NCBI GenBank assembly: GCA_028564705.1 | Contig: JAPXFQ010002383.1 | Location: 1 to 64,000 of the forward strand | Source of the DNA: Apricaphanius iberus | Taxonomy: Eukaryota; Chordata; Actinopteri; Cyprinodontiformes; Aphaniidae | Reading direction: 5' to 3' | DNA: 64,000 nt | Shown here: in pieces, positions 10,988 through 23,058 of the stretch | Layout of the letters: every line of letters starts with the position of its first letter | Numbering within the stretch: position 1 is the stretch's first letter | Made by a program: the position numbers and the translations under genes | Notes under the pieces: model-generated | Database searches by the model: none | Seen by the model: only the letters and a program-made list of their open reading frames with translations | What the model was told of the DNA's origin: nothing

Positions 10988-12420
10988 GGTCACAGTTTTC
11001 TTAATTTTGAGCAAAGTTATCTTTCTTGGATTTTCGGCTGGTAACCTGGCTATGTACCACACTAGAGGAGAGAACCGACTGGTCCGCCTGCAGGAGCCAC
11101 TCCCCTTTTAAACTGGATAATGATAAGGATCAATGATGAACACCTGGTGGGTGTTGCCTGCCATGCTCTACAGAGAAGGTTAGAGAAAGAACACCAACAC
11201 ACTTGCTCTCCAGCACACATCCACAGAATCCTAACATAAATAGGTTTGTATTGCACCAGACAAAATAAAGACGAGGAACAATGTTTTTCTGTCACATTTT
11301 TTTATTACAGCATCAAGCAGATATAGGAAATGGAAATGAAAACTATTGACCAGGTAGGACTTTAAGTTTTGTCACAAAAGCACCAAGAACTGTGGCTGTG
11401 AATGAACTTTAACTGTCCTTTCGCAAGGGAAGCACTTCAAACACATTCCATAAACTAAAATCAGTGAAGTTTGTTAGGCTTGGCCTAGTTCTAATAGCAG
11501 GGCCACCAGAGAAGCCAAAGATTAAATAGTTTAGTCTTGGAAAATTGATAAGATTAAGGGCATTTCAGTGAGCTGTTCACAATAGAACCAAAAAGTTCTG
11601 AAGTGGTCCTGCTTGAAGGGATTATAAATTATGGGGTGGTCTACATCCAGCTCTGAGAAAGCAACATTATCAGAGTGGCATATAGCAAATGCAAATATTG
11701 CCAATTTAGTGACAACACTGCAAAGTATTATTTTGTGGAAAACTTCAGTTTGATTTTTTTTTCACAATAAAAAATGCATAATACCAATGGGATGAAATCT
11801 TGAAGAGCACTTCTTCAAAAACATATGAGCATATGTATCATCTTACCTCCACTCACTTATGCGTACTTGGTGGTGCATCCATGTAATTTAAAACAACCAC
11901 CGGATTTTTAATTCATTTTTTCTTAATATTTTTAACAATTACAATAAAGTTTTCTCTCACTTGCACTTTAGCTCCCTCTGAGCAGAAAGAATAGTGGACA
12001 TCTTATCTCTGGGCATCATTAATACAGCTGAAATAAATTTGCATCATTTTCCAAACTACATTGCAAATGTAATTCCTCCATATTCTTTAAATCAAAAAGT
12101 TTACACTTTACTTCTTAACACTTTAACATTCGGCACAGTGCTTCCTTGTGATCTGCATTCATGGTACATTACCATGAAGTTACTCTGTCGAAAAATTAAC
12201 ATCAATAACTTTGGTTATTTAGCCTGTCATAACTGAAAAAAGAGGAGCTTAAATTTTCTAAAGTCATATTTACGTCCATGTTAAATATTATTATCAGTTT
12301 CAAACTAAATTTTAGGTTAGCAAGCAAAATATTTAATTTACAAACTAGTTTTTTTTACTTTATTACTAAATAGTTGGGACGCTGAATAATTTATTAAATA
12401 TATAGCTTAACTAAATTTTC
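10988..12420. other. No gene recognised
   Basis: AT-rich non-coding sequence. No open frame or repeat I can name. Confidence 0.45.
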
Positions 12421-12679
12421 TTGTGTCGTCGGTTCGCCCCTCTGTTGGTCCGGTTTCTTTTCTTCACCTTCTTCCTTTCTCCCTTCTTGTCTCAGTTTAA
12501 TGTCCATGATGTCAGGAAATTGAACCCACAGTAATCACTAATAAAGATTTTTCATACATATACATCAAGTGGCGTACTACAGCGAAGCTGTAATACTCTG
12601 CTTGGGAAAGTAAAACTGTTGGGCTTGTACTTGGTACTCAGACACCAATTCTGAGTAGCATACTGCTAGACAGGACACG

Positions 12680-12718
<39 letters not shown>
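12421..12718 (+). mobile_element. 5'-truncated L1/Tx1-type LINE 3' end with poly(A)
   Basis: About 263 bases of 3' UTR followed by an uninterrupted run of about 35 A (12684-12718). The same 3' end occurs reversed at 23643-23890, at the end of the L1/Tx1 element on the minus strand, with only scattered differences. A canonical AATAAAG lies at about 12540 and the pure poly(A) suggests a fairly recent insertion. No clear target duplication was found. Confidence 0.85.
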
Positions 12719-12720
<2 letters not shown>

Positions 12721-12960
12721 GCAATATAACAGAGAAAAAATAAAAAAGGGTACATCTTGGGTTACATACCTTGAGATCCATGTCCATTTTTTTTCACCCG
12801 TCATACCTGTCAGTGTTCTTTTGCCGCTGAGTCCTTCATAGTACAGATTCATTCATTTTGACTCTTTCTTTTCATTTCCATTGTCTACTCAAGCACTCTT
12901 CAGATATACAAAAGGGGAAATGGGGAAAGTAATAATGACAGTGATATTTTTTTAAATAGT

Positions 12961-13274
12961 CGGGAGACTGTTGCTCAGTCGGTTCGGAGGTCGCCTGGCA
13001 AACTGAGGGTTGCTGGTTCGAGCCCCCAGATCCATCTGTCTCAGTCGTTGTGTCCTTGGGCAAGACACTTAACCTAGCGCCTACTGATGTTGGCCAGAAG
13101 GGCCGATGGCGTGATATGGCAGCCTTGCTTCTGTCAGTCTCCCCGAGGGCAGCCGTGCTACAATTGTAGATCGCTTCCTTTAGTGTGCGAGAGTGAATGA
13201 ATAATGGAATTTGTAAAATGTCTTTGAGTGTCCAAAAAATCACTTTATAAGTTTGATGCATTATTAATATCACA
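12961..13274 (+). mobile_element. tRNA-derived SINE
   Basis: A box (TTGCTCAGTCGG), B box (GGTTCGAGCCC from 13015), then the central GGGCAAGACACTTAACC block and GGCCGATGGCGTGATATGGCA, and a tail with TGAATGAATAATGGAAT, CTTTGAGTG and ATGCATTATTA. This is a common fish SINE architecture with a body and LINE-like tail behind the tRNA head. It is diverged but nearly complete. Confidence 0.8.
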
Positions 13275-13282
13275 AAAAGTTA

Positions 13283-13420
13283 ATATGAATTGTCCATCCA
13301 TCTATCCATTTTCTAAACCGCTTAATCCTCAAGGGGTCGCGGGGGTTGTTGGTGCCTATCTCCAGCTGTCAACGGGCATGAGGCGGGGTACACCCTGGAC
13401 AGGTCGCCATTTCATTGCAG
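13283..13420 (-). mobile_element. RTE-like LINE 3' end with (CCAT)n tail
   Basis: TCCATCCATCTATCCATTTT, then CCGCTTAATCC, GGGGTCGCGGGGG, GGTGCCTATCTCCAGC and GGCGGGGTACACCCTGGACAGGTCGCC. This is the reverse complement of a widespread fish non-LTR 3' end with ATGG repeats. Three more copies lie at 33363, 38735 and 63004. Confidence 0.75.
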
Positions 13421-13439
13421 ATGAATTGTTCATTCTCCC

Positions 13440-15050
13440 CAATATTATTTACACTTCTAGGCACCATAACATAGGCAGAAGGTAATTTTTCTGTAAATTT
13501 CCTGAACTATGTCTCTGAATTCAGACACAAAAGTTGGTTCCTTTTTCAGCCACTTTCTGATTATAGCTTTCTTGCAGATCACCAATAACATATGTAACAT
13601 GTACCTATCAGGATTCTTTAGACCTGACGCCAGGTTACACAAGTATATCGTGCTAAAATCGAAATTAATCTTTAGGCTTATTATTGATCTAATCTCTGTC
13701 ATCATGTGTGCCCAGAATGTGTTTACAACAGGACAATCCCAAAAAATTGGGAAAATAATCAGCAGACTTATTACCACATTTTCTTCAGCACTGACTATGC
13801 TCTGGGTTTTTGATTTGTGAATTTTCTGTCCCTGGTGTTATGAAAAACCGTAGAATATTTTTCCAGGCAAACAGTCTCCAAAGATTCAAACTAGTAGTTG
13901 TAGACTGAGTTTTACAGATATTTAACCATTCATGTTTGGTCAGTTTTATGCTTGCATCCTTTTCCCATCTGGATTTAATGTATTTTATGGGTTGCCGTCA
14001 GTGCATGATATGGCCTTTTTTGTTTCTTCATCTGTTATCACCCAAGTTATTATTCTGTTCTGCTCCATACCTATAGATGGCAGGTCTAAGGATGCCAAGA
14101 ACCCTGACAAATCTCCTATTTTAGAGTCCTTGGGTTGGGCGTACAAGTTGGAGTAGCATTTCTCAAAAGATTTTTCAGTTTCAAAGTTCTTCCAATTTAT
14201 GGTGTGTCTTGTCCGTTTGAGGGTCATTCACTTTATGTATACAACTCTCCATCTGTTGTTTATGTATTCTCCATGCTAGGAGCTGCTTGGATTTGGGGCC
14301 ATTCTCATAGTAATTTTGTCTAATCCACTGTGGCTCTTTCTGCCATCCGATTTTCATAAATATTAGTCAAAGTTTGTTTTATATTTGCAATCTGTAGTAA
14401 GACCTCAGAATCATTGCATTCCATCTTCTAATTTTCTAAAGATTTCAGCTCTCAGATCAGTTCTTTGATTTTCTTTTTCCTATGTGCAGACCATTTTCTA
14501 AGTTTACCTCTTAAAACTGCCTTAGCAGTATCCAAAAGTCAGCTTAGAGACAGTCCTATCATTATAATTGATTTAGTCTTTCATTTTCCCCCCTAATATA
14601 TTCTTGGCATTGAGGGTCATTTAGAAGAACTGTTTCCTTGGGTCTTGTAACTAAATGTATTGTTAGTTATACCCCTGCATTATCAGAAATATCTCTTGTT
14701 CCTATATAACATGTTATAACTCGGTGTCTGTCTAATTTGTACATAAAAAAATAATAAATTCTGGAATATACAAGGTGGGGATATGAGAAGAAAAGAAAAT
14801 CCTTATCGTGGGGATGTAGGTCTCTCCAAATATGAATCATGCCCAATACTTTAAGCAGATATTCAACATATATCGCCTCCAATCCTATCTTTTTTATTTT
14901 ATTTGAGGAATCCATATGTAGGCACAGTTGAGTGTTCCAGTCTCCTCCACATATTAGCACAACTGAGAATTCTGCTGAAATCATGTCAAATACCTTTGTA
15001 ATAAACAGTTTATCACTTCCTGGTGTCATTTAAACATTGAGTAGGGTGAC
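13440..15050 (-). mobile_element. Old L1-type LINE, ORF2 fossil with internal deletions
   Basis: Minus-strand frames carry recognisable ORF2 pieces in the right order. An endonuclease part at 15029-14667 has CGGDWNTQL, IWRDLHP and HLVYSRI. The linker before the RT at 14227-13985 has YSNLYAQPKD and LDLPSIG. The C-terminal part at 13777-13457 has FWDCPVVNTFWAHMM. Most of the RT, including its catalytic box, is missing, and frames are broken throughout. Its sequence differs from both Tx1-type copies to the right and resembles the Swimmer-like L1 group of fish. The L2 at 15052 abuts it. Confidence 0.75.
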
Positions 15051-15051
15051 T

Positions 15052-15897
15052 TCTTTGCTGCTCCAATTTTAGATATAATGAATCCATCCTTAATCAATGG
15101 ATATGTACCACAAGCGTTTAAGATTGCTCTGATTAAACCTCTACTTAAGAAACCATCTCTTGATCAAAACGACTTAATTAACTATAGACCGATATCTAAT
15201 CTTCCCTTCTTATCTAAAATTCTTGAGAAAATAGTTGCACATCAGATGTGTGAGCATTTAAACAATAATGAGCTGTTTGAGAAGTTTCAGTCAGGCTTTA
15301 GAGCTCATCACAGCACTGAAACAGCTCTGGTGAAGGTTACTAATGATATTCTCATAGCCTCAGACAATGGACTGGTGACCATTCTGGTCCTGTTAGATCT
15401 CAGTGCTGCCTTTGACACTGTCGATCACAATATTCTCATAGAAAGGCTTCAAAGTGTCGGTATAATAGGAACAGCACTAGGCTGGTTTAAATCTTATTTG
15501 TCCAACAGATTTCAGTTTGTTCAGGTAAACAATAGATCTTCCTCGGCCTCAATGGTTACTTGCGGAGTACCACAGGGTTCGGTGCTTGGGCCGATTCTTT
15601 TTACTATATATATGCTTCCTATTGGTAAAATCATTAGGCAGCATGGGATAAATTTCCATAGTTACGCAGATGATACACAGCTATATCTATCCATAAATCC
15701 TGATGAATCCAATCAGTTAGGTAGACTACAGGCATGTCTGGAAGACATAAAAACTTGGATGACTCTAAACTTCTTGCTTCTGAATTCTGATAAAACAGAA
15801 GTTGTCGTCTTTGGACCAGAAGCTCTGAAAAAGAAACTACTTAGTCAACCCCTTCACCTGGACGGCATTAAATTAGCCTCCAGTAATAAAGCAAAGA
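15052..15897 (+). mobile_element. L2/Maui-type LINE copy 1, first part (reverse transcriptase)
   Basis: The frame from 15078 encodes an L2 RT: LIKPLLKKPSLD, then YRPISNLPFLSKILEK, FQSGFRAHHSTETAL, LLDLSAAFDTVDH (catalytic D), GVPQGSVLGP and YADDTQLY (catalytic DD). The element is 5'-truncated, since no endonuclease domain precedes it. The frame is intact to 15897, where an L1/Tx1 element is inserted. The L2 resumes at 23059 in the same reading. The real protein frame therefore does not end in the short tail read after 15900. Confidence 0.9.
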
Positions 15898-17351
15898 ACT
15901 TCTGTGTTATTTTTTTCTTTTCTTTCAAAATTCTTTTTATTGAGTTTTCCTTAGATGCATTTTAACAGTGAATGTCATGGCACACAAGAGAGTCACTTCA
16001 ACATTTAAAAGAAATAGGGAAAAAAAACAGATAAATAAATAAATAATAAAAATAAATACAATTGAAGATATCAAAGTAGAAACATATGATCATACAAAGT
16101 CGCATCACACAAAAATAGCGCAAGTTAAATAAAATAACCATGTGAAAGAAACGGGAAAAAAGGAAAATGAAATAAAACAAGACTAAAAAGAGGAAAAAAA
16201 AGGGCGGGGGAGACAGAAAGACAAATACACACAAACAAAAAGGGACAACAAAGACATGGAGGAAGGGCTGGGGGTCCAGTTGTGCCATCAATCAATTGCC
16301 CTCAGCTAGGGCATAACTACAGTAGGTTTGATGGAAGCTTGTCACTCCATCTGAAGTCCGTCTAGCCGCTTCACAAATTCAACAAAGCCATCCCATATCT
16401 CATGGCAATTCTGAAGAGCACCATTAACAGTATACTTGATCTTTTCCAATTTCAGATTACACATGATACTCTTGATGAGATGTGTGTGTGTGGGTGGGGC
16501 AGAGTTTTTCCAGTTTAGCAAAATCAATCGCCGTGCTAGTATGGAAGAGAGCATCAAAGCCTTGCACTGAAAGGAGGTCAAGGATATGCTTCCTGAGGTT
16601 ACCCCAAATATGGCCATAAGGCAACAGTGAGTAACAGTTTTCTTAAATATTTTAGAAAATAAATCAAAGAAAGAGAACCAAAATCGATCTAATTCGGGAC
16701 AACCCCAGAACATATGGTAGAAAGTCGCAGGAAGCATTTTGCATCTATCACACAGGGGGTCAATGTCTTGGTAAATGTTCGCCAGGGCAGTCTTGCAATA
16801 GTTCAAGCGGTGCAGTACCTTGAACTGGATAAGACTGTGACGTGCACATATAGATGAAGAGTGTACACGATCCAAGGCTGCGTCCCAAATGTCATCAGAA
16901 ATGACAAGGCCAAGTTCCTCCTCCCAGTGCTGTTTTATAATAGTTAAAGAGGACATGTTAATTGAAATTATGTATTCGTAAACTTTGGCAAGCCTCCCCC
17001 TTTGAGAGTGTAAAAGCAAGTTCATAATATTAACCACATGAGTTTTTGGTGGGAGAAAGAGAAGATCTGGGAACTTCTTCCTAATAAAGTCCCTCACCTG
17101 CAAGTAGTGGAAAACAGGAGAGCGTGGAAGAAAGAAAAAATGTTTAAGTTGTGTGAAACTGGCGAAGACACCATCTATGTACAAGTGCTCAAAATTTTGG
17201 ATGCCCTTATCATGCCAAGTTTTGAAAGCAGAGGAATAGCTGGACAGGGGAAATAAAGGCTTGCGAGAGAGCGGGGAGAAAAGAGAGATGCTCTGTAGAC
17301 CAAAGGAAAGTTTAAATTGCTTCCGAATTTTCAAGGAATGCCATACAACAA

Positions 17352-19302
17352 TTCAATTCAATTCAATTCAGTTTATTTATATAGCGCCATTTCACAACAG
17401 ATGTCATCTCAAGGCACTTTACAAAAATAGTTATTATAATACGTTTAGTGTAGAAATTACAGAACCACAGAAGATTGCGTCGTGGAATTCTCAGCAATCC
17501 CTCATACTGAGCAAGCATGCAGCGAAAGTGGGAAGGAAAAAACTCCCTTTTAACAGGAAGAAACCTCCGGCAGAACCAGGCTCAGCACAAGCGGTTATCT
17601 GCCGCGACCGTCTGTGGCTTGGAGAATACATAACAGAGACACAGAAAGAGCAATAGAACTGATGCAGAAGTTTGTTGCAGGACGTGGAGAATTTTCCGTC
17701 ACTGCAATGCCATCTTAGTCAGGGTCGTCAAGCAGGGCTAATCCGGAGCACCTACTATAATAGAAAACAGGTTAGTGCTTGAATTGACAGCACATCATGC
17801 AGTTGGGGAGAAGTAGGAGAGAAAGTAGGAACAGACCCTAATAATGTCCTCCAACAGCCTAGCCTAAAGCAGCATAGCTACTAACATTAACCTGACTCCT
17901 AGCTACTAGGAGACCTGGCTACCAACACTCTATCTGAGTCCTCCTGATCGAGGCTCAGCCCGTGGACGGTGTAGGGCCGGTAACGGCCCCCGTCATGCCG
18001 GGGTCTTCTCGGAGTCGGGTTGTTTGAGAATGCAGCCCAAAGTGGGTGGTAAACTCCATCTAAGGCTAAATACCGGCACGAGACCGATAGTCGACAACTA
18101 TCTTAAGGAAAAATAGACAGAACGATCTTAAGGAAAAATAGACAGAACTGAGAGGACAGAGTTGAAGAGGGCGAGAAACGTTTAAGGATTAAACGGGTGG
18201 GGTCCGCACAGTCTGCCCGGGGGATTCAACCTGGCAGGTAATGGGCGGCCGCACTGTGCGGGAGGATCCCCATTGAGGGACCCCTCTCCGGCGCTGGCTG
18301 GCCCCCGTGGGGCACATTTCTTCCGCGGCGGTAAGCCGCGACCGGCTCCGGATCTTTACCTGGCTTACATTAATCTATCTCTACCTAGCTACTCTACCTC
18401 TTCCTATCTCTTCCTAACTTTTGACACTCTGCCTGACTACTAACATTAACCTGTCTCTTCCTATCTACCTGTCTGACCTGACTCTAACTACCTATAAACA
18501 TATCTCTAACTGTAAGCTTTGTCAAAGAGGAAAGTTTTTAGCCTAGTTTTAAAGATAGACAAATTGTCTGCTTCACGAACCAACCCTGGGAGCCGGTTCC
18601 ATAGGAGGGGAGCCTGATAGCTGAAAGATCTGCCACCCATTCTACTTTTAGAAATCCTAGGAACTACCAGTAAACCTGCAGTCTGAGAGCGAAGTGCTCT
18701 GTTAGGAACATATGGAACAATCAGGTCTCTTATGTATGATGGAGCTAGATTATTAAGGGCTTTATATGTCAGAAGGAGGATCTTGAATTCTATTCTAGAT
18801 TTTACTGGGAGCCAGTGAAGAGAAGCTAAAACAGGGGAAATGTGATCTCTTCTTTTAATATTCATCAGAATCCTAGCAGCAGCATTTTGAACTAACTGAA
18901 GACTTTTAATTGTATTCTGTGGACTACCTGATAATAGACAGTTACAGTAATCCAGCCTTGAAGTAACAAAGGCATGGACTAGTTTTTCAGCATCACTCCT
19001 GGACAGGATGGTTCTAATTTTTGTAATATTCCTAAGGTGAAAAAAGGAAATCCTACAGACTTCTTTAATGTGAGATCTAAATGACATATCTTGGTCAAAA
19101 ATGACACCGAGGTTTTTTGCTTTATTACTGGAGGCTAATTTAATGCCGTCCAGGTGAAGGGGCTGACTAAGTAGTTTCTTTTTCAGAGCTTCTGGTCCAA
19201 AGACGACAACTTCTGTTTTATCAGAATTCAGAAGCAAGAAGTTTAGAGTCATCCAAGTTTTTATGTCTTCCAGACATGCCTGTAGTCTACCTAACTGATT
19301 GG
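17352..19302 (-). mobile_element. L2/Maui-type LINE copy 2, nested in L1/Tx1 ORF2
   Basis: It is flanked by ACAACAA direct repeats (17345-17351 and 19303-19309). The minus-strand frame 19302-18506 encodes the ORF2 C-terminal half, starting NQLGRLQACLEDIKTW and including KAKNLGVIFDQDMSF, RLDYCNCLLSG, LASLHWLPVKSRI and YQAPLLWNRLP, and ends in LFDKAYS. The RT core is cut off by 5' truncation. The 3' UTR ends at the left in GCGCC..AAACTGAATT repeats. This UTR is much longer than in the copy at 10203 because it holds an insertion with a 28S rRNA fragment (17936-18359). Confidence 0.9.
17936..18359 (+). pseudogene. 28S rRNA fragment (5' domain, D1/D2 region) inside L2 3' UTR
   Basis: The plus strand reads as the sense strand of vertebrate 28S rRNA: TCCTGATCGAGGCTCAGCCC, GTGGACGGTGT, TCGGAGTCGGGTTGTTTGAG, AATGCAGCCCAAAG, GGTGGTAAACTCCATCTAAG, TAAATACCGGCACGAGACCG, AAACGGGTGGGGTCCGC and GGGGGATTCAACC. 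It diverges from the known sequence in places, including a 24-base segment duplicated in tandem (18100-18123 and 18125-18148). It lies opposite to the sense of the L2 it sits in, and 17-bp direct repeats (17878-17894 and 18437-18453) flank it at a distance. It is a non-functional copy, not an rRNA gene. Confidence 0.92.
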
Positions 19303-22300
19303 ACAACAACATTGTGTTTTGGGATTAAAATTGGAAGCGGAAGCAATGCCCCCAAGAGAGCAGAGACGGAGTACGGATGACAAAGGGAGGCCTCAATATT
19401 GACCCATGACGGAGAGGTTGTACTGTCAGAGGGTAAAAGCCAGAAAGACATGTTGTTTAAGTTAGACGGCCAGTAATATAGTTGGAAATTAGGGGCAGAA
19501 AGGCCCCCCAGCCGCTTATGTCTCTCAAGGAACTCTTTACGTATGCGTGCATGTTTACCCGCCCAGATGTAGTTCGAGATTAGTCGTTGTAACGTTTTAA
19601 AGAATGATCGAGGAATAAAAATAGGAAGACACTCAAAAAAATCAAGAAATTTTGGAAGAACGATCATCTTCACTGAATTAAGTTTGCCAATTAAAGAGGG
19701 AGGAAGGGCTGCCCATCGTGCAAAGTCGGTCTTACAGCGCTCAAGAAGAGGAGCAAAATTAGCCTGAAATAGTTTTGAGTATGTTCGAGTAATAGTCACT
19801 CCAAGATATTTAAATGAGTCCTTTACAATCTTAAATGGTACATGAATTTGCAGAGGGTGGGAGGGTGTAATGGGAAAAATATTCGCTCTTATTCAGATTG
19901 AGTTTGTATCTTGAGATGGCCCCGAAAGAACTGAGCAGAGATAAGACATAAGGGAGAGTGGTGTCAGGGTTGGAAAGAAAGAGAAGGAGATCATCCGCAT
20001 AGAGAGAAACCTTATGCGTCTGATCACCCCAAATTATTCCCTCTATCCTATCATCTTGTCTCAAAGCTATGGCAAGAGGCTCAATAGCAATTGAAAACAG
20101 GAGGGGACTTAAGGGACACGCCTGTCTAGTGCCTCTACCTAGATGGAGATAGCCAGACACTTGGTGGGTACAGAAGCCTTGGGTGATGCATATAAAAGCC
20201 TGATCCAGGAAATGAAAGTTTGCCCGAAACCAAACTTCTCAAAAGTAAAGAAAAGATAATCCCATTCGACAAGATCAAAAGCCTTTTCCACGTCTAGCGA
20301 AATTACAGCCTCAGCACTTGAATGTTGGGAAGGAGTATGCAAAATACTGAGCAGACGACGTACATTACAGAATGACTGTCTACTGCGGATAAAACCAGTT
20401 TGATCATTAGAAATGATGGAGGGAAGAATCTTCTCCAAACGGAGACCTAGGGCTTTAGCTAGAATCTTAAAATCATGATTAAGGAGGCTTATAGGTCGAA
20501 AAGAAGAACAGCACTGAGGATCCTTGTCCTTTTTCAAGAGTAGCGAAATGGTGGTGTGATATAGAGTTGGAGGAAGAGTTTTTGCTTGAAAACATTCCGT
20601 ATACATTGCATGCAAAAGGGGTACTAATTTGTCTGAAAACTTTTTATAAAAGTCGGCTGGGAAGCCGTCCGGCCCTGCAGCCTTCCCACTTTGCATAGAG
20701 GCAATAGATTTTTTAATAAATTCGGGGGTAATAGGTTCTTCAAGGAAAAAGACATCCTCAGGGCTTACTTTGGGAACATGCAAAGTATCAAAAAAATCAA
20801 CAAACTGGGATGGGTTTAGCTGTAAATCAGAAGTATAAAGACTTGAGTAAAACTTCCTGAACTCCACATTAATGAGCTTGTGATCACAAGTGATAGAGCC
20901 GGAGGCGGTTTTTAAAGAGGGAATGGTACGAGAGGCTGCTTTTTGATGAAGCTGATGGGCTAAAAGTCAAGTAGGTTAAGTCCCGTCATAAATTGTATGA
21001 AGACGGGGATAAAGTAGTGACTCCTCTGCACGCTGAGTTGTTAAGAGGTCAAACTCTGTTTGCAAGGCAATCGTTTCTTTAAGGAGTTCAGGCGTGGGGT
21101 TTACTGCATATTGCTGATCCAGACGGAGAATGGAGGAAGTGAGGTACAAGATTTTACTTTTTCTAAGCTTATTTACATGGGATGTATAAGAAATTATTTG
21201 TCCACGCAGAAAAGCCTTCAAAGCGTCCCAGCGGGTAGATGAAGAAGTATCAGCCACAGGATTAGTCAAAATAATTGTGTCAATTTGGTTTGAGACATAA
21301 ATGACAAACTCAGGGTTGGAAATGATAAGAGGATTGAAGCGCCATGACCTATTAGTGGGCCTTTCCTGTAAAGCGAGCTCAAGTTTGAGAGGTGAGTGGT
21401 CAGACACAACAATACCTTGGTAATCACAGGCTCCAATAGACCCCAGTAAAAAAGCATCAATCTTTAAATGATGAGAGTCTAAATTTGGTATAGAACTAAA
21501 GAGGCTATTAAAGAAATTAACCTCATCCCAGTTGGGGGCATAAATGTTAACTAACGCAAGGGCTGTATTATACAGAGTGCCAAAGACCAGCACATGGCGA
21601 CCATAAGGGTCCGAAATGACGCTGGATACAGAAAAAGGAATGTCTTTGTGGATAAGGATTGCAGTACCTCTGCTTTTAGATTGAAAGTTAGAGTGGAACA
21701 TCTGCCCCACCCACCCTTTCCTGATCCTAAAGTGGTCTAATGTACGAAGATGTGTCTCTTGCAAAAAGGCAAGGGAAAGAAAGGAAAGTACACGTTTCCT
21801 TTTAACGAGATTGTTACACATAGGACTGTTCACATTCCAGCTGATCAGATTCGTATGTAATTTCGTAGAGAGAGTGACGTAATTAGCTTTTACCGAGACG
21901 AGGGAGCTGCGGCAACTGGACCTGGGGGTGAGGGAGGACGAACAGGAACTGTGGACAGAGACGTAACAACAATGAACACAACAAAAGAAAAAGAAAAAAG
22001 AATAGGCATAAGGACAACCAAACACAAAAAAATCCCCCAGATGGGGTGAAGGCAACCTACCCTACACCGCTTTGTAACTGTATGTAAACACATACTGGAT
22101 GTCTATCTAGCAGCATCCCGGCTGAGTAGAAGACAAAAAAGAAAAATAGCAAACTTTTTAATTTTTCTCTACATATATTCTTTAGAAAATTAGCTAGATG
22201 TTTAAACCAAAGACATATAACAAATCAAAGGTCATTGACGACCAAAGTCAGAGCTAAAAAGTATATAAAGGTTAGAGGGAACAAACAAAAAAACAAGAAC

Positions 22301-22479
22301 AACAACAACAATAACAACAACAGTTTCGATGGCAGAGAAAATGGAAAAAAGGAAAACCCCAAAAAAACCAACTGACTAGAAATGAGAAATAATGAAATAA
22401 ACATTTATGGCTGGGGAAACAGTGTACTAAGGGAAGGGAAATTAATATGCCAATCCAAAAACTGTCAATTACATTTTAG

Positions 22480-22919
22480 CTTCTCTTATTTTTTTTCTTC
22501 CTCCCACATGATTTATCCTCTTTTACCCCTATCTGCACTGATGTGGCAGAATCACAGAGTCCAAATTAACATGAATTCTCCCTCTGTGTGTAATTGCTCA
22601 GGTAGTCAAGTTGTTTCTTCATGGCCTCATTTTCCTTCGTTAGCTGAGCTACCGTTCCACCTGAATCTCCTGAATCTTTTTTCCATGAACATCGACTGTC
22701 TTCTGTAGAGCCGAGATAGCAGCGCCACATTCTTTTTGAAAGTTTGCAAGTGACTCAAGGTTTTCGTTTCTCTAATTGTCGATTGTCTTGGAAGTTAGCA
22801 GCTGCGTCCATGACCGTGGGAGTGAGGGAGCACAAGCTAGGTTGATTAGCCAGCATAGCCGCGGGATCGGATTCAGCCGTGCAGTGCATATCTTTAGTCT
22901 TCTGTCTCGTTTCTGGCAT
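22480..22919 (-). pseudogene. ORF1 remnant of L1/Tx1 copy 1
   Basis: ATG at 22919 opens MPETRQKTKDM.. and runs about 55 codons to a stop. In shifted frames the sequence continues as a typical ORF1 coiled coil (NFQKECGAAISALQKTVDV, then LTKENEAMKKQLDYL). The RNA-binding part expected after the coiled coil is missing, so an internal deletion joins this to the region before ORF2. The 5' UTR is about 140 bases. Confidence 0.65.
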
Positions 22920-23058
22920 ATTTTCAGTCTCTCAAGTCTCTTCAAACTTTGAGGTAAAAATAACTCGGTAAAAGTTTGCAAAAGCACCGATAAAATATTT
23001 TTTCAGCGGGAGCTGTGAGGAGACCGTCTAGCACGCTCGCATGCTTCGCGTCAACTCC

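Larger units (their letters stand above)
16342..22055 (-). pseudogene. ORF2 (endonuclease and reverse transcriptase) of L1/Tx1 copy 1, broken
   Basis: Reading 5' to 3' on the minus strand, 22055-20976 is the apurinic-type endonuclease (LISWNVNS, FLQETHL, VNIYAPNWDE, VVSDHSPL). 20867-20139 is the first half of the RT (GPDGFPADFYKKF, FRPISLLNHDFKILAKAL, ISLDVEKAFDLVEW). 20160-19831 has the RT core (GTRQACPLSPLLF and the catalytic YADD). 19799-19310 and 17344-16342 are the C-terminal domain, including the C-rich CDRCK..FYHMFWGC region. The frame changes at about 20960, 20150 and 19820. An L2 interrupts it at 17352-19302, and the reading joins sensibly across that gap (HNVVV then WHSLKIRKQF). Confidence 0.9.

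Noticed and set aside
15898..15965. C-terminal tail of the L2 RT frame after 15897
   Set aside because: These codons are the target duplication and the 3' end of the inserted L1, not L2; the real continuation is at 23059.
17936..18359. Functional 28S rRNA gene
   Set aside because: Only about 420 bases, with internal tandem duplication and many changes, embedded in a LINE 3' UTR. It is a fragment.
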